Part shown: piece by piece, positions 1 to 9,694 of the stretch
Layout: each line of letters starts with the position of its first letter
How positions within the stretch are numbered: position 1 is the stretch's first letter
Source: Neodontobutis hainanensis
Lineage: Eukaryota > Chordata > Actinopteri > Gobiiformes > Odontobutidae
Length of the DNA stretch: 64,000 nucleotides
Assembly (NCBI GenBank): GCA_024349245.1
Contig: JALDNG010000005.1
Location: 21,403,001 to 21,467,000 of the forward strand
Direction of reading: 5' to 3'
Program-made: the position numbers and the translations under genes
Notes under the pieces: model-generated
What the model saw: the letters and a program-made list of their open reading frames with translations, nothing else
Database searches by the model: none
Told to the model about the DNA's origin: nothing

Positions 1-188
1 TAAACAGAGGTAAAAATGGCCTTGTCCCAACTTTTTTGAATGATACATTTTCTCAGTTTAATTATTTGATATGTCAACTATGTTGTATTCTGAAAAAAAA
101 CAGTGAAATTTGAAACTTTAACATCATTGCATTCGGTTTTTATTCACAATTTGCACAGTGTCCCAACCTTTTGGGAATCGGGTTTGTA
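1..188 (+). repeat. End of a dispersed non-autonomous DNA transposon
   Basis: The stretch ends with tcccaaccttttgggaatcg followed by ggtttgta, and starts with a related cttgtcccaacttttttgaa. I recognise this paired 'gttgggaca' signature from a very common fish repeat whose ends carry it in inverted orientation. Only one end is in the window and the other should lie to the left. No coding potential is visible. The superfamily is not certain. Confidence 0.55.
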
Positions 189-1636
189 AATGACTTAAGT
201 TGACCTTTAGCTAAAGACAAATTAAAGCCCTCGAGGTGAGTCCAGCGCTCAAATGTATTTATCAGTGGTTATGATGGTGATTGTTATTGAGGTGTGTCAC
301 ACTCCTCCATTGGGTCATTGCCCAAAAATCCCTGTACCCTATAACACAAAACCTTGTGTTTGATTGTTAATTTAAAAAAGAAAACGGCATTATCAAACGA
401 GACTGCATTCTACAAAAACAGGGTCATGCGCGATCGAGACCTACTAACACTACAGAACAATAAAAGGAAAGATTGAGGTGTGAATGTGAGCGGGAACATT
501 ACCAGCATATTCAGATATCCAGAAAGTTGTACATTTTTAATTGTTGTAAGGGCCCCAACAATTAAAGACACTCAACCTTTCAATAAGACTGAAAACAATT
601 CGGGCATATTGGAGGAGTGGCAAGTACAAACTGTTTTGAAAAACAGATTTTACAACTAAAAGTAGAATTGTGGCATATTTTATATAATGGTGTTTACATC
701 AAAGATAATTTATCCAGGTCTAAAACTATTCATCCTGCATGTTGGTTATGTGACAAGCTAAAAAAAACATGGAAATAGTAGTTAGCTATATATTATCCTG
801 AATAAAATGGCTGTGGGGTAGTCCAACCTAAGAAACCATGAGGAACTAAAGCTAATTTATGTTTTGCATTATAGTATGTAACTTTTTAAATTCATCACAT
901 GGCTGTTTTATGTCCTGATTTGGATTGGAACAACTTCACCAAATGTTCCCTTCATTATGACCAGGAGTTTCTGTGGTTGACATTATAGTAGATATAGTAG
1001 ACATGGATAATTATGGCTGCATAAAGGTGGACAGAAGTGAAGTCTTTCACAGTTGCAGTTGCTTCTTTACACATTTTCTTCCAAAGTCATTTACAATGTA
1101 TTTATAAATAACTGGATATCTACTAGATTTAAATGCTATATTCTGGAGTTTTAGTTGGTGATGGTCAGCTTACTCCCTGGTGGTGCTACTCACCCCGTGA
1201 CCCGGCTCACCTTACACCTTTCACCTTACTTGGAGCAAGTTGAGCCAATTTATTTTTGAGAGCCCAAATTTTTCTAAATCAGTGTCAGAGAGAGATTCTA
1301 ATAGATCTGATAGGAAACATGCTTAAATGTGTTAATTTATTTTCATTGTACATCTGCCATCAGCCGAATAAGTGTGAACAGGAGTGACCTCTGCTTGTGT
1401 GAACAGTCTAGTGTTGACGGAAATGTGATCCTGGTAATTTACTGGTAACTGTGTGAAAGGGGCTTCCAACAGTAGGCTACTGGACAGAGGAACATGAGTT
1501 TCTTTAGCAGCTGATCTTCGAACAGAATGGTTGTTAACCAGTTAGCCTAGCAGCTGTTGGTTAAGTGTTCATATTATGTCTCTGTAGTGGTTAAATATGA
1601 GTCTGGTAGGTCTACTTGTTTGTTCTGCGGTGTTAC
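189..1636. other. Intron 1 of pdrg1 (part), no recognisable content
   Basis: AT-rich non-coding sequence between the left repeat and the pdrg1 exon 1 donor. I looked on the minus strand for the expected second coding exon of pdrg1 and did not find it, so intron 1 is longer than 1.4 kb. No ORF, SINE or transposon end was recognised here. Confidence 0.5.
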
Positions 1637-1723
1637 CTGTTGTTTTGTGGTGAGAACATCCTCCGCCGCTTCTTCTACTTCAGTTAAATACTCCAACACC
1701 CGCTGAGAGTCCGCGGGCTCCAT
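1637..1723 (-). CDS. pdrg1: pdrg1 exon 1 (p53 and DNA-damage regulated 1), partial
   Basis: PDRG1 is a small beta-type prefoldin-like protein of the R2TP/prefoldin-like (PAQosome) co-chaperone complex. Reading the minus strand from the ATG at 1723 gives 29 codons beginning MEPADSQRVLEYLTEVEE and ending TTKQQ. A consensus donor (cag|gtaaca) follows at 1636. The human protein starts with the same pattern (ERVLRYLVEVEELAEEVL, then ADKRQ), and its first exon also ends after KRQ in phase 0. The match covers the first coiled-coil helix. The rest of the gene should lie left of position 1. The exon is too short to stand out as an ORF, and no other gene fits as well. Confidence 0.8.
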
Positions 1724-2190
1724 GACTGTGTCTCCATCAAAATAACTCCGCAGGGGAACACAAACCTATAAAACACTGGTTCCTCCTAAGTCTTCTAATG
1801 GCTTCCGGCAGGCTGTGCGCTGGGGTAGCTTATTGCTGCGACCCGCTGTTAGGCTGTTAGTATTGAATGTCAGTCAGACTCTTCATTCTCATTTCTCTAA
1901 AAGTGCACACTCGATTCATCCACTACCTTCCTCTCCTCGCGCTCTTTTTAGTCCCGCCCACCGAGGAGCCACAGAGAGGAGAGCTGAGTCTAGCACAATG
2001 GGACATCCTGACATTTTAGAGCAGTTCATGCTTCTTTCAGCAGACAAGCTTTATGGAGTTGATGACTTCTTTTTTTACAGTAGGACTTGGCAGCTGCCCA
2101 CACATCAGAAAGCACCAAAACCTGGTTCAATGACCACATGCTAGGTGCTCCCTGGTGAGGCATAAAGGAGAAAAAAAAATGTAATTAAAT
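1724..2190. promoter_or_regulatory. Putative pdrg1 5' flank / promoter region
   Basis: About 450 bp upstream of the pdrg1 start, richer in G+C and CpG than its surroundings (for example at 1800-1850 and 1930-1980). That is usual for a housekeeping promoter. A short plus-strand reading frame from an ATG at 1998 (48 codons) resembles nothing I know and is probably chance. No TATA box or defined start site can be assigned. Confidence 0.35.
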
Positions 2191-2194
2191 TAAA

Positions 2195-2415
2195 TTGAAA
2201 CAACTCCCAGATTCTGTATAAACAGAGGAATAAGACAGGGCTGTCCTCTTAGTCCATCCTTGTATTTTACTGGTCACATAAATTATGGCAGCCAATGTTA
2301 AAAGGTACTTTTGACTGAGAATTTTAAATATCTTAACTCGCTGATGACACAACCATATTCATCAATAACTCTCTAGTTTCAATAAATCAGTTTATCAATT
2401 ACACGAACAAAAAAA
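2195..2415 (+). mobile_element. Degraded LINE reverse transcriptase fragment
   Basis: Two reverse-transcriptase core motifs are readable on the plus strand. GIRQGCPLSPSLYF is encoded from 2227, and ADDTTIFINNSLV from 2340, which is the polymerase YADD-type motif with A-D-D. They lie in different frames, so at least one frameshift separates them and the copy is dead. The RQGCPLSP wording is typical of the L1/Tx1 side of the LINEs. No ends are recognised. Confidence 0.65.
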
Positions 2416-2874
2416 AGAAAAATAACTCACATACTTATTATAAATATATATATATATGATATGATTATATTTATAAATAAGTACATTTTTTTTTGTCATC
2501 GGCTGGTGTTGGTCCACCGTACTTTATTAATATATGTATAAATCATGTATAAAACAATTTTCATTTTAAAATCGTATTTTTAAAGGGGCCCTTCATCAAT
2601 CAGATTTAATTTCTGTTTGTGTTTGTCCACACTACAGCAGCACAATGCTGATTAAATTTGTGCCTCTTAAAAAGTCAGTTAATGTGAAAAAAACAGATGA
2701 AAAGTAATGAGCAGTAATGACATGACAGTAATCTGGATTCAAGGTACAAATAACATGTTTTACAGTCAGACACAGGGCCAGTGTGGCTAATCGGGAGATT
2801 TTAAAGATTATAGCTGATACCCCGATTCAGATGAGGGCTGGCCCACGTGGACTATTATAATTTTTTTAATTCTT

Positions 2875-3030
2875 TTTTTTAACCAGGTAGATCAATTGAC
2901 GACCTTTGACTGAGCCAAACATCAAAGCCAGACTTCACAACTGCCAGGAAAATTGTTTGGGATGCAAAGAAAAAACATAAAAAAAACTTTAGCTGAAACT
3001 CTCTTAAAAAAGTGGTGTGGCTGTTTTACT
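2875..3030 (+). mobile_element. Tc1-like transposase scrap with a dispersed-repeat edge
   Basis: The run ctgccaggaaaattgtttgg, then atgcaaagaaaaaac and a stretch ending aaaaaagtggtgtggctgt, matches the 5' transposase region of the Tc1-like copies at about 36.1 kb and 43.1 kb in this window. It is preceded at 2881 by aaccaggtagatcaattga, a motif seen again at 30591 in another repeat. Only about 100 bp of the transposon remains and no ORF survives. Confidence 0.5.
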
Positions 3031-3239
3031 GTTTTAGTAATGACTGACTCTAATTCTGAAGGAGAACATCTGTCTTTAGAGTCTTTTCAGCCGAGTGAGA
3101 GAATGAGAGCGAGAGTCAGAGTGCGTGTGTGACTTGTTCGGCGAGTGCAGATAAAAAACACTTTAAGTTTTAAAGTAGGCAGAGATGAAGAGGAAGGTTT
3201 TTAACCTCCCCTTATATATTGTTAAAGTTGATGCTTGTT

Positions 3240-3690
3240 TTATTTAATCTGAGAGGTTGTTCCAGTGTATAACCTACATACAACTGTAGGTCCAGCAGCA
3301 GCGTTTGGAAATATGGACAGTGACAGCTGAATTATGAACACGATTGGTGATGACCAGGTCCAGAGTGTGACCTCTGTTATGGGTCGGCTCATTAACATGA
3401 AAGTATCAAGAATAATAGAAAGTTCTTTGGCATTCCTGTCACAAACATTATCTACATGCACATTAAAATCACCTGATGTGACTACTTGTTTAAATTCTGT
3501 GCAGATAACCGAAAGCATTTTAGTAACTCAATTAAAGTTGGACATTGTTGGGGTGGTTTGTAAAGAACTATCTACATATAAAATAGAAGACCTGACATTG
3601 AACACTACAAGTTTCAAGTCTGTTTGAGCAGGACCTGACATTATCTGTTTGCAGGGGATTTGAATCGGATTTGTCTGATAGACAATCTGT
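3240..3690 (-). mobile_element. LINE endonuclease-domain remnant
   Basis: The minus-strand frame 3518-3240 contains VVTSGDFNVHVDN, the catalytic GDFN block of the apurinic-type endonuclease of non-LTR retrotransposons, followed by a region where the THxxGxxLD block is expected but degraded. The copy is truncated on both sides. Wording such as GDFNVHVDN fits Rex1/CR1/L2-type fish LINEs. A second, longer piece of a similar element lies at 37.2-38.4 kb. Confidence 0.6.
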
Positions 3691-3869
3691 GACTCCTGAC
3701 TGGAGCTGGAGCTGGGGAGCGAGGGGGGGAGTGTTCTCTCTCAGGGCCTCAGGTTGATAAGTGGATTAAAAACTGACCAATCAACTGTCTTCATTTTGCT
3801 ATGTCGTCTTGCGTAACGTGGTAGCATTGCTGTTTTCAGAATCAAATCGTTTTTTAGGTAGTGCAGTAG

Positions 3870-4256
3870 CGTCCGCCCAAGCTACATTTTACTGTAGTTA
3901 CAAAAACATTTTTCCTGAGGAACATACATTACCAGAAGGTCTGTAGCCGTAGGTCTGCATCTTTTATCAATATCTGCATAAACCAGTTTATAAAAGACAC
4001 TGCTCTAGAGCCACAGCGTCTTTTACCTGACTTTTATTGTTCTCTGTTAATGTTCACTGCAGTAAAACCTTGCTTTGGGCACATTTGTTAACATTTGTGA
4101 GAAACAAAAACTAAGCCGCATTGCTCATTTGCATAAATCTACAATGACATTCACCGTTGCATTTATGACATTAACCACTAATGAATTGGAAAGGACGTGT
4201 ACTGGTGAATTATTTGGCCAGACCAAGACCAGACCAGGACTATGGGTAGACTATAG
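3870..4256 (+). repeat. Unclassified dispersed repeat, copy A
   Basis: This ~390-bp block matches the reverse complement of 45500-45905. Shared landmarks in the same order are cgcccaagctacattttact, accagaaggtctgtagccgt, tctgcatcttttat, gttaatgttcactgcagtaa, tttgcataaatctacaatg and ccaggactatgggtagac. No terminal inverted repeats, A-rich tail or ORF are evident. It may be a non-autonomous element or an unannotated part of a larger one. Confidence 0.6.
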
Positions 4257-4838
4257 TGTAGTGAAGTTTCATTTAACGTAGAGTAACTGGTAGCTCAGCT
4301 CATTATATTTTCCAAATAGCTTACCCTGCTGTTCAGTCCCCCCTTACTTGTGTCGGACTCCACTCTAACATCCTTCTTTTGGTGACTTTTGCTTTTTGCT
4401 TTTACTTTGGCTCTTGGTGAATGAGCTGCTCAGCCTCAACAGCTCTGACCTAAATGTTGTAGAGAACTATTGTTTTGGGGTTTTTACTGTATTTGTAAGA
4501 TTCTTTTACTTTAGTACAATATATAGTGCTGTATTAAGGTCTATACATTCACAGATGTATCTACAGCTGCCATGTAATGCTGTTTACTTGTTTTTTTTTA
4601 CAGTTATTTTACCTTCTGTTATTTTACTCATTGAACTGATTTTCAGTTAAAGACTCGGTAAGGGCTGGTCTAAGACATAAAATTCCTGGGCTGAAAGCGT
4701 TTTTGTTTTACTGTGTACAGGTCAGATACACTGTAAAACAGAAAAGTCATTTTAAATTCACAATATTAATGATGGACCAATACAAAAATCTAAAAACAAA
4801 CGTAACCATAGCAACAGAACATTGGCTGAATGCCCCCG
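4257..4838. other. Spacer, nothing recognised
   Basis: Non-coding sequence between the dispersed repeat and the direct repeats upstream of the coiled-coil ORF. A short AT-rich frame at 4396-4650 would encode a hydrophobic peptide but looks like low-complexity chance. Confidence 0.4.
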
Positions 4839-4880
4839 TGATGTCATCGAGTGTGATGTCATCGAGTGTGATGTCACGAG
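4839..4880 (+). promoter_or_regulatory. Three tandem TGATGTCA motifs
   Basis: The octamer tgatgtca occurs at 4839-4846, 4854-4861 and 4869-4876, exactly 15 bp apart, inside the direct repeat tgatgtcatcgagtg. TGATGTCA is a one-mismatch variant of the CRE/ATF palindrome TGACGTCA and is bound by some bZIP dimers. The array ends about 75 bp before the ATG of the coiled-coil ORF, so it could be a promoter element or its 5'UTR. Function is inference from position and motif only. Confidence 0.35.
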
Positions 4881-4952
4881 GCAGAGAATTTCCTTCAAGT
4901 AGAACTAACCTGGAAGGGTCAATCATAATCTTTCAGACTTTGACGGAGACGC

Positions 4953-6356
4953 ATGCAGCACAAACCAGCCAGCAAAAAACTCAACATGAAGCCCTGGGCC
5001 GACTACACATCAGAAGACGACGAGCGTCTCTATGAGGACTTCAACCTTGAGGCAGAGCTCTGCTCACCAGCCGTGGACTCACAGGGACTCACATCACCTG
5101 AAGAGTCCCAGCTGGACCAGGACCTCAAACAGCAGCTGGAGGAAGCAAAGGCCACTGCTGAAAAGGCACAAAAAGACCTCCAGGAGCAGATCCACACCAA
5201 CGAGGCTCTGCAACAGACAGTGAAGGAACAGGAGGAGAAGTTAGCACAGCAGACTTCTGTCAACACGGAGCTAAATGTGACAAACAAACTTCTCCAACAA
5301 CAATTGGTCAAAGAGAAGGAGGAGAACCAGGCCCAGATAAATGCCATGAAAAAACAGCTGGAGGAGACCAAGCATGCTGCTGTTAGTAGGCAACTGGAGG
5401 AAGCTAAAACAGTGCTTAAAAGGACAACAGACAATTTCCATGAGCAGATCCACACCAACGAGGCTCTGCAACAGACAGTGAAGGAACAGGAGGAGAAGTT
5501 AGCACAGCAGACTTCTGTCAACATGAAGCTAAATGTGACAAACAAACTTCTCAAAATCGACCTTGAGATGAAGGTACGCACTAATGATGATCTCCAACAA
5601 CAATTGGTCAAAGAGAAGGAGGAGAACCAGGCCCAGATAAATGCCATGAAAAAACTGCTGGAGGAGACCAAGCATGCTGTTGTCAGTAGGCAGCTGGAGG
5701 AAGCTAAAACAGTGCTTAAAAGAACAGCAGACAATTTCCATGAGCAGATACAAACCAACCATGGACTGCTACAACGGTTACAAAAGGAGAAGGAGAAGAA
5801 CCAGACCCAGCAAAATGCCCTTAATAAGGAGCTGGAGGAGACAAAGAAGAGTCTGAAAAAGGCCCAGGACAATCTTAAAAAGCAAAGGCGTACCTCCACT
5901 AATCTTCGGAGGAATTTAAAGGAGCAGAAAGACCAGCAAGTCCAAGCCAACAACGTCCATCGAGATCAGCTAAAGAAGGAGGAAGAGGAGAAGCAGGTCC
6001 TCCAGACTCAAGTAAAGGAGCTTGAACAGATGCTGCAGAAAGAGAATTCCCGTCTGAACACTGAGCACAATGACTGTATTAGGGTCATTAAAAAATACAA
6101 AGCTCTCCTTGAAGCTGTTGAGAGAGTGAAAAATAATCTGTCAACGAAATGGCACGAGACTTTGAAGGAGCTAGAGTTACGTGAGGGCCAGTGGCAGGAG
6201 GAGAAGAGAGCTGTCCTCCAGACCACAGAAGACCTGAAGACCGCTCTGAGGCAGACAGAAGAGCAGAGGCAGCAGATGGAGAACAGGCTGGACGAGCTGC
6301 AAAGACTAATGGACAAACCCAAGAGTGTGTGGAACTGGTTTTATCTGTTTAGATAA
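4953..6356 (+). CDS. Uncharacterised 467-residue coiled-coil protein, intronless ORF
   Basis: A single open frame of 467 codons with no visible intron. Residues 1-65 are acidic and non-helical (DYTSEDDERLYEDFNLEAEL). Residues ~66-455 are an almost unbroken heptad-type coiled coil rich in E, K and Q; the end reads WNWFYLFR. A segment near residues 77-160 is nearly repeated near 163-260: nucleotide blocks 5184-5291 and 5442-5549 are almost identical (offset 258), as are 5291-5455 and 5591-5755 (offset 300), so the duplication is recent. A second Met at 4986 is an alternative start. The wording resembles generic myosin-tail/golgin coiled coils and I do not recognise an orthologue. Intronless structure plus an A19 tract 157 bp after the stop suggests a retrocopy or a lineage-specific single-exon gene. 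The open frame and biased codons argue that it is, or recently was, coding. Confidence 0.6.
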   Translation: MQHKPASKKLNMKPWADYTSEDDERLYEDFNLEAELCSPAVDSQGLTSPEESQLDQDLKQQLEEAKATAEKAQKDLQEQIHTNEALQQTVKEQEEKLAQQTSVNTELNVTNKLLQQQLVKEKEENQAQINAMKKQLEETKHAAVSRQLEEAKTVLKRTTDNFHEQIHTNEALQQTVKEQEEKLAQQTSVNMKLNVTNKLLKIDLEMKVRTNDDLQQQLVKEKEENQAQINAMKKLLEETKHAVVSRQLEEAKTVLKRTADNFHEQIQTNHGLLQRLQKEKEKNQTQQNALNKELEETKKSLKKAQDNLKKQRRTSTNLRRNLKEQKDQQVQANNVHRDQLKKEEEEKQVLQTQVKELEQMLQKENSRLNTEHNDCIRVIKKYKALLEAVERVKNNLSTKWHETLKELELREGQWQEEKRAVLQTTEDLKTALRQTEEQRQQMENRLDELQRLMDKPKSVWNWFYLFR

Positions 6357-6374
6357 ACCACTCCCCCCCCCCCA

Positions 6375-6502
6375 AACCATCTCTACCTGTCGCTCCACCC
6401 CACCCCCCAACTCCACCCCCAACCATCTCTACCTGTCACTCCACCCCACCCCCAACTCCACCCCCAACCATCTCTACCTGTCTCTCAACCCCACCCCCAC
6501 CC
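6375..6502 (+). repeat. C-rich minisatellite, ~46-bp unit, 2.8 copies
   Basis: The unit beginning aaccatctctacctgt and continuing with a ccaccccaccccc-rich run starts at about 6375, 6421 and 6466. Copies differ by single substitutions and one-base length changes in the C runs. It begins about 20 bp after the stop codon of the coiled-coil ORF and so would lie in its 3'UTR. The complementary strand is strongly G-rich. Confidence 0.85.
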
Positions 6503-6506
6503 TTTC

Positions 6507-6531
6507 AAAAATAAAAAAAAAAAAAAAAAAA
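6507..6531 (+). repeat. AATAAA-like motif running into an A19 tract
   Basis: The sequence caaaaataa runs directly into a 19-base A homopolymer (6513-6531) and then unrelated sequence. Placed 157 bp after the coiled-coil stop on the same strand, it could be the fossil poly(A) tail of a retrocopied mRNA. A chance A tract or SINE/LINE tail is the alternative. The usual 10-30 nt gap between signal and tail is missing. Confidence 0.4.
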
Positions 6532-8057
6532 TCTGAATGTTTTATGTTCTTTGTGAATGGTCGAGGGCTCGGGAGTTACTCTAATTCATTTTTAGAAAGT
6601 GTCTGACGAGCATGTCCCCTCTGACTCGAGCTGCTGAGAGGGAGAGGCCTGGATGAAGCCTAATGGACTAAACAGAAGGTGCAGGGCCATTATAACCCTT
6701 GGCAACTCAAGTGCATTGCAGAAGTAAATAAAGTTTGTACATGCTTTAGAAAAATAAATCTTTGTACTTTTGATATATGCATACCTTTACATTACTGACA
6801 CCTCATTATCACAATATGCTTTAGAGTCATTTAAAATAACAGACTTATTGGGTTATTTATATATTATTTATATAGGTTATTTGAAATATAACTGTAGTAA
6901 AAACAGACATACACCATAAAGAGATCCTCTCGGCCGCACCCCATGTTATTTTTACAACAAAGTTTATTTCAGCTCCTACTGTTAATGTCAGATCATTATT
7001 ATTAATATCTGAGATTTTTTTTATTTGGCACATTTTAGACTAAAATAAAGCCTTGTTATTATTCTTGTAATAAGGCAGATAACACATAAAATAAATTGTA
7101 GATTCATAATGGTATAAATGATCTTTTAGATCATACAGTGGTAAAGCCAGAAACCTACAGCAAATGTGCAGCATTTAGAAAGAACTGTCATTTACCTTTA
7201 GACATGAACTGGTTTATGAAATAAACAGTGGGCTCTGGACACACATGAAGCTTTAGACGCATCTCAGATCCACTTTTATGTCTCTGTGTGGCCTGTGAGG
7301 AAGAGCAGGACGTCCTGTGAACCACTGTGGAGCCGTTACATGAAGATTAGACCAGTGTCAAACCTGTGAGTGTGACGAAGAAGAACCTGGACCAGCTTCA
7401 CCTGCAGCTCCCTGAAAATAAAGCTCATGTCTGCCACACCTCAGGAGTTTTATACTTCATCTTCAGAACTAGACACTTAATAGAAACAGCCACACTATAT
7501 CAGCTTCAACAAGTACTAATATTTATTGTTCATAATGGCTCTGCACTCTTTGTAAACCAGACATAGTCTACATTACTTAACAATAATCTGATTTTATAAA
7601 ATTTTACTTTAACTAATTAACTGCTTAAGGTAGTATCAACCAGGTCTTGAACACATTAAGTTTTTTTTTTTTCAAATCACCAATCTAACATATGCCTTTA
7701 ATTTCTGCTGAGTGTTTTAAAATGGCTTTAAATGAGAACAACATGATGTCATGAAAAATAAGTGCACCGAGGACATGCATTGTTCATTTTTAATTAAGTG
7801 CAAACAGTGACAGCACATGTGAATATTTACTGTAAAAATATGTTTTGTAATGTATAGTTCATTAGAATAGCATTTGCAACACACAGACAAGTCACATACA
7901 CTGGCACTAATAATACTGATAGGTTCATTATATTGTAAGAATGTTATCAATATTCAACCTTTATTTCAGACACAAAGTTGGTCCATAGCAAACAAAAAGT
8001 ACTGTGTAGTCCAATATATGTTGTTAATATGAAGACCATTGATGGTTTTCTGAATCC
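6532..8057. other. Spacer, nothing recognised
   Basis: AT-rich intergenic sequence without a convincing ORF, SINE or transposon end. The short open frames here (for example 7366-7566 and 7717-7950) have no recognisable product. Confidence 0.4.
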
Positions 8058-8345
8058 TCATAAATTTGGAACTGCAGAGAGCTGCTGTTTTTCACCTGTT
8101 GAGATGATTAAAGCAGCTTTTCTCAATGAATCAGGGTAATTAGGATGCTTTAGAACAGCTTGGACTATTTGGAATGATATTGAACTTTGGATTTGCCCAA
8201 AGACTGTGACAGTTTGCAAAGGGTATGAATAATTTTGGACATGACACTTTTTGTTCAAATGTAAATAAAATCTGCCTCTTGTACATCGTTACATAATCTG
8301 TCATTTCCAATCAAGAAAAATCTTGCTGGTTGAATAAAAGTAACT
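8058..8345 (-). mobile_element. 5' end of a Tc1-like element, truncated
   Basis: The reverse complement matches the left end of the Tc1-like element at 54.1 kb: the terminal-repeat block cttttattcaaccagcaag, then gtgtcatgtccaaaattatt, gcaaactgtcacagt and ctcaacaggtgaaaa. The copy stops just inside the transposase region. No ORF of the transposase survives. Confidence 0.65.
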
Positions 8346-8469
8346 TATTCAACCAGTCATTTTAGATTTTCAAAAGCAAACTCAAAACATACTTATTTCA
8401 CCAAACTGATTGATCATAAGTATAGGTTTACACTGGTTGTAGCTGTTGGTACACAACTATTTTTGCAGT

Positions 8470-8605
8470 AGTATTTAGCATATTTGTGGGTTTTTCTTTG
8501 CATTCCAAATAATTTTCCTGGCAGTTGTGGCTGAAATTTGTGTTGGTCTACCTGACCGTAGTTTGGTTTCAACAGAATCCCTCATTTTCCACTTCTTTAT
8601 TAGAG
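8470..8605 (-). mobile_element. Tc1-like transposase scrap
   Basis: The reverse complement contains gaaaccaaactacggtcagg, tagaccaacacaaatttcag and ctgccaggaaaattatttgg, the same helix-turn-helix-proximal segment seen in the plus-strand Tc1 copies at 32.3 kb and 43.1 kb. About 130 bp remain and no open frame is kept. Confidence 0.5.
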
Positions 8606-8775
8606 TTTGAAATTTTTTAATTTATATATTTAAAGAGGTAATAGTTCTGAGTGGAAACAAAATTAGGCCTGGAATCAGCCTTGAGGTCCTTAAAGCTGCA
8701 CTACCTGATTTTTTGTTGTGTTCCCCGTCTCAGACTTCACTTTCCCCCAACAGCCTAGGGACTTCTCTCAATTCT

Positions 8776-8786
8776 TTTATTTTATT
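8776..8786 (-). terminator. Candidate zxdc poly(A) signal
   Basis: On the minus strand two overlapping AATAAA hexamers occur about 910 nt after the zxdc stop codon. The hexamer inside the last coding exon (about 9712) is too early to be used. Other hexamers exist further downstream, so this choice is only one possibility. Confidence 0.25.
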
Positions 8787-9694
8787 TTTACATGAAATCA
8801 CTCCATTATTTAATAAGCACCAAAAGCCATTACAAAATTTACCTTGTGTTTAAATTGCTGTTTGAATCACTTCCCTTGAGTTAAATGAAGAGCTGTTCAC
8901 AAACTGTTGATTGTGCTTCAAGACTTTAATTCATCTCAGCTTTGGCTCAGCCATTCCATAAATCTAAACAATAACCATGACTAGCTCATGACTATGTGTT
9001 ATGACTCCATGACATACAGCGTGCAGGAAGGCATGTTTCAGCAGGGGCTTACAGGTGGAGTAGAAAAATAAATACAAAGAAAAGTGTAGAGGATCCGAGC
9101 AGTGACATAAGGCTGCTGTCAGTCGGTGGTGTCTTAAGGCAGATGATTGTACACAACACACATGGCACCGTGAAAGAGACAGGGTTTAACCAAGAGGTAC
9201 AGCACAGTTCAGTTGGGTTCACTCGAGTTGTATTACCATGGTAAGCACTCCAAATATCTTATACTAACAGCTGTTCCTGTTTTTAGTGAGTTTTACTTAT
9301 GGCACATTTTGAGAACTAAAACCATGGCATTAGTTGTGTATGTTGAGTAACTATGACCAGAACTCGTGGGTGACATGACAGAGTTAACTGAAATAAAAAG
9401 CAGGTCTCTTCCTTTCTACCTTACTTGTGAGCACTGAACAGGAGACTTTCACTTCTGACATTTAGTAAAACCCCTCTCACTTATATTTTTGTCAAACCAA
9501 AGTGAACTGGGTGGTACCTCAATTTTTTGGTACAAAACAGAGAATAAACACATTATATTATAATAATCCATTTCAAGGTGCATTTTCTGTGGCAACAAAT
9601 CAGAGATGTAGCACAGGTATGAACAGTCTGAGAAGGCCTTTTAGTGGAGTATCATTACTGACTAAGGCTCTGGACAGCAGCTGGCCCCACAGAC

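Noticed and set aside
1998..2144. Small plus-strand ORF divergent from pdrg1
   Set aside because: 48 codons, no recognisable product, no splice evidence; more likely chance in the promoter flank.
5030..5953. 307-codon open frame antisense to the coiled-coil ORF
   Set aside because: It is the mirror of a Glu/Lys/Gln-rich coding strand (giving Ser, Cys, Phe and Leu) and repeats where the sense frame repeats; no independent coding signal.
6375..6502. Regular repeat resembling a CRISPR array
   Set aside because: Units are contiguous with no unique spacers and the genome is a vertebrate; it is a minisatellite.
6325..6606. Pro/Ser/Thr-rich 93-codon frame
   Set aside because: It is the translation of the C-rich minisatellite and the A tract, not a gene.
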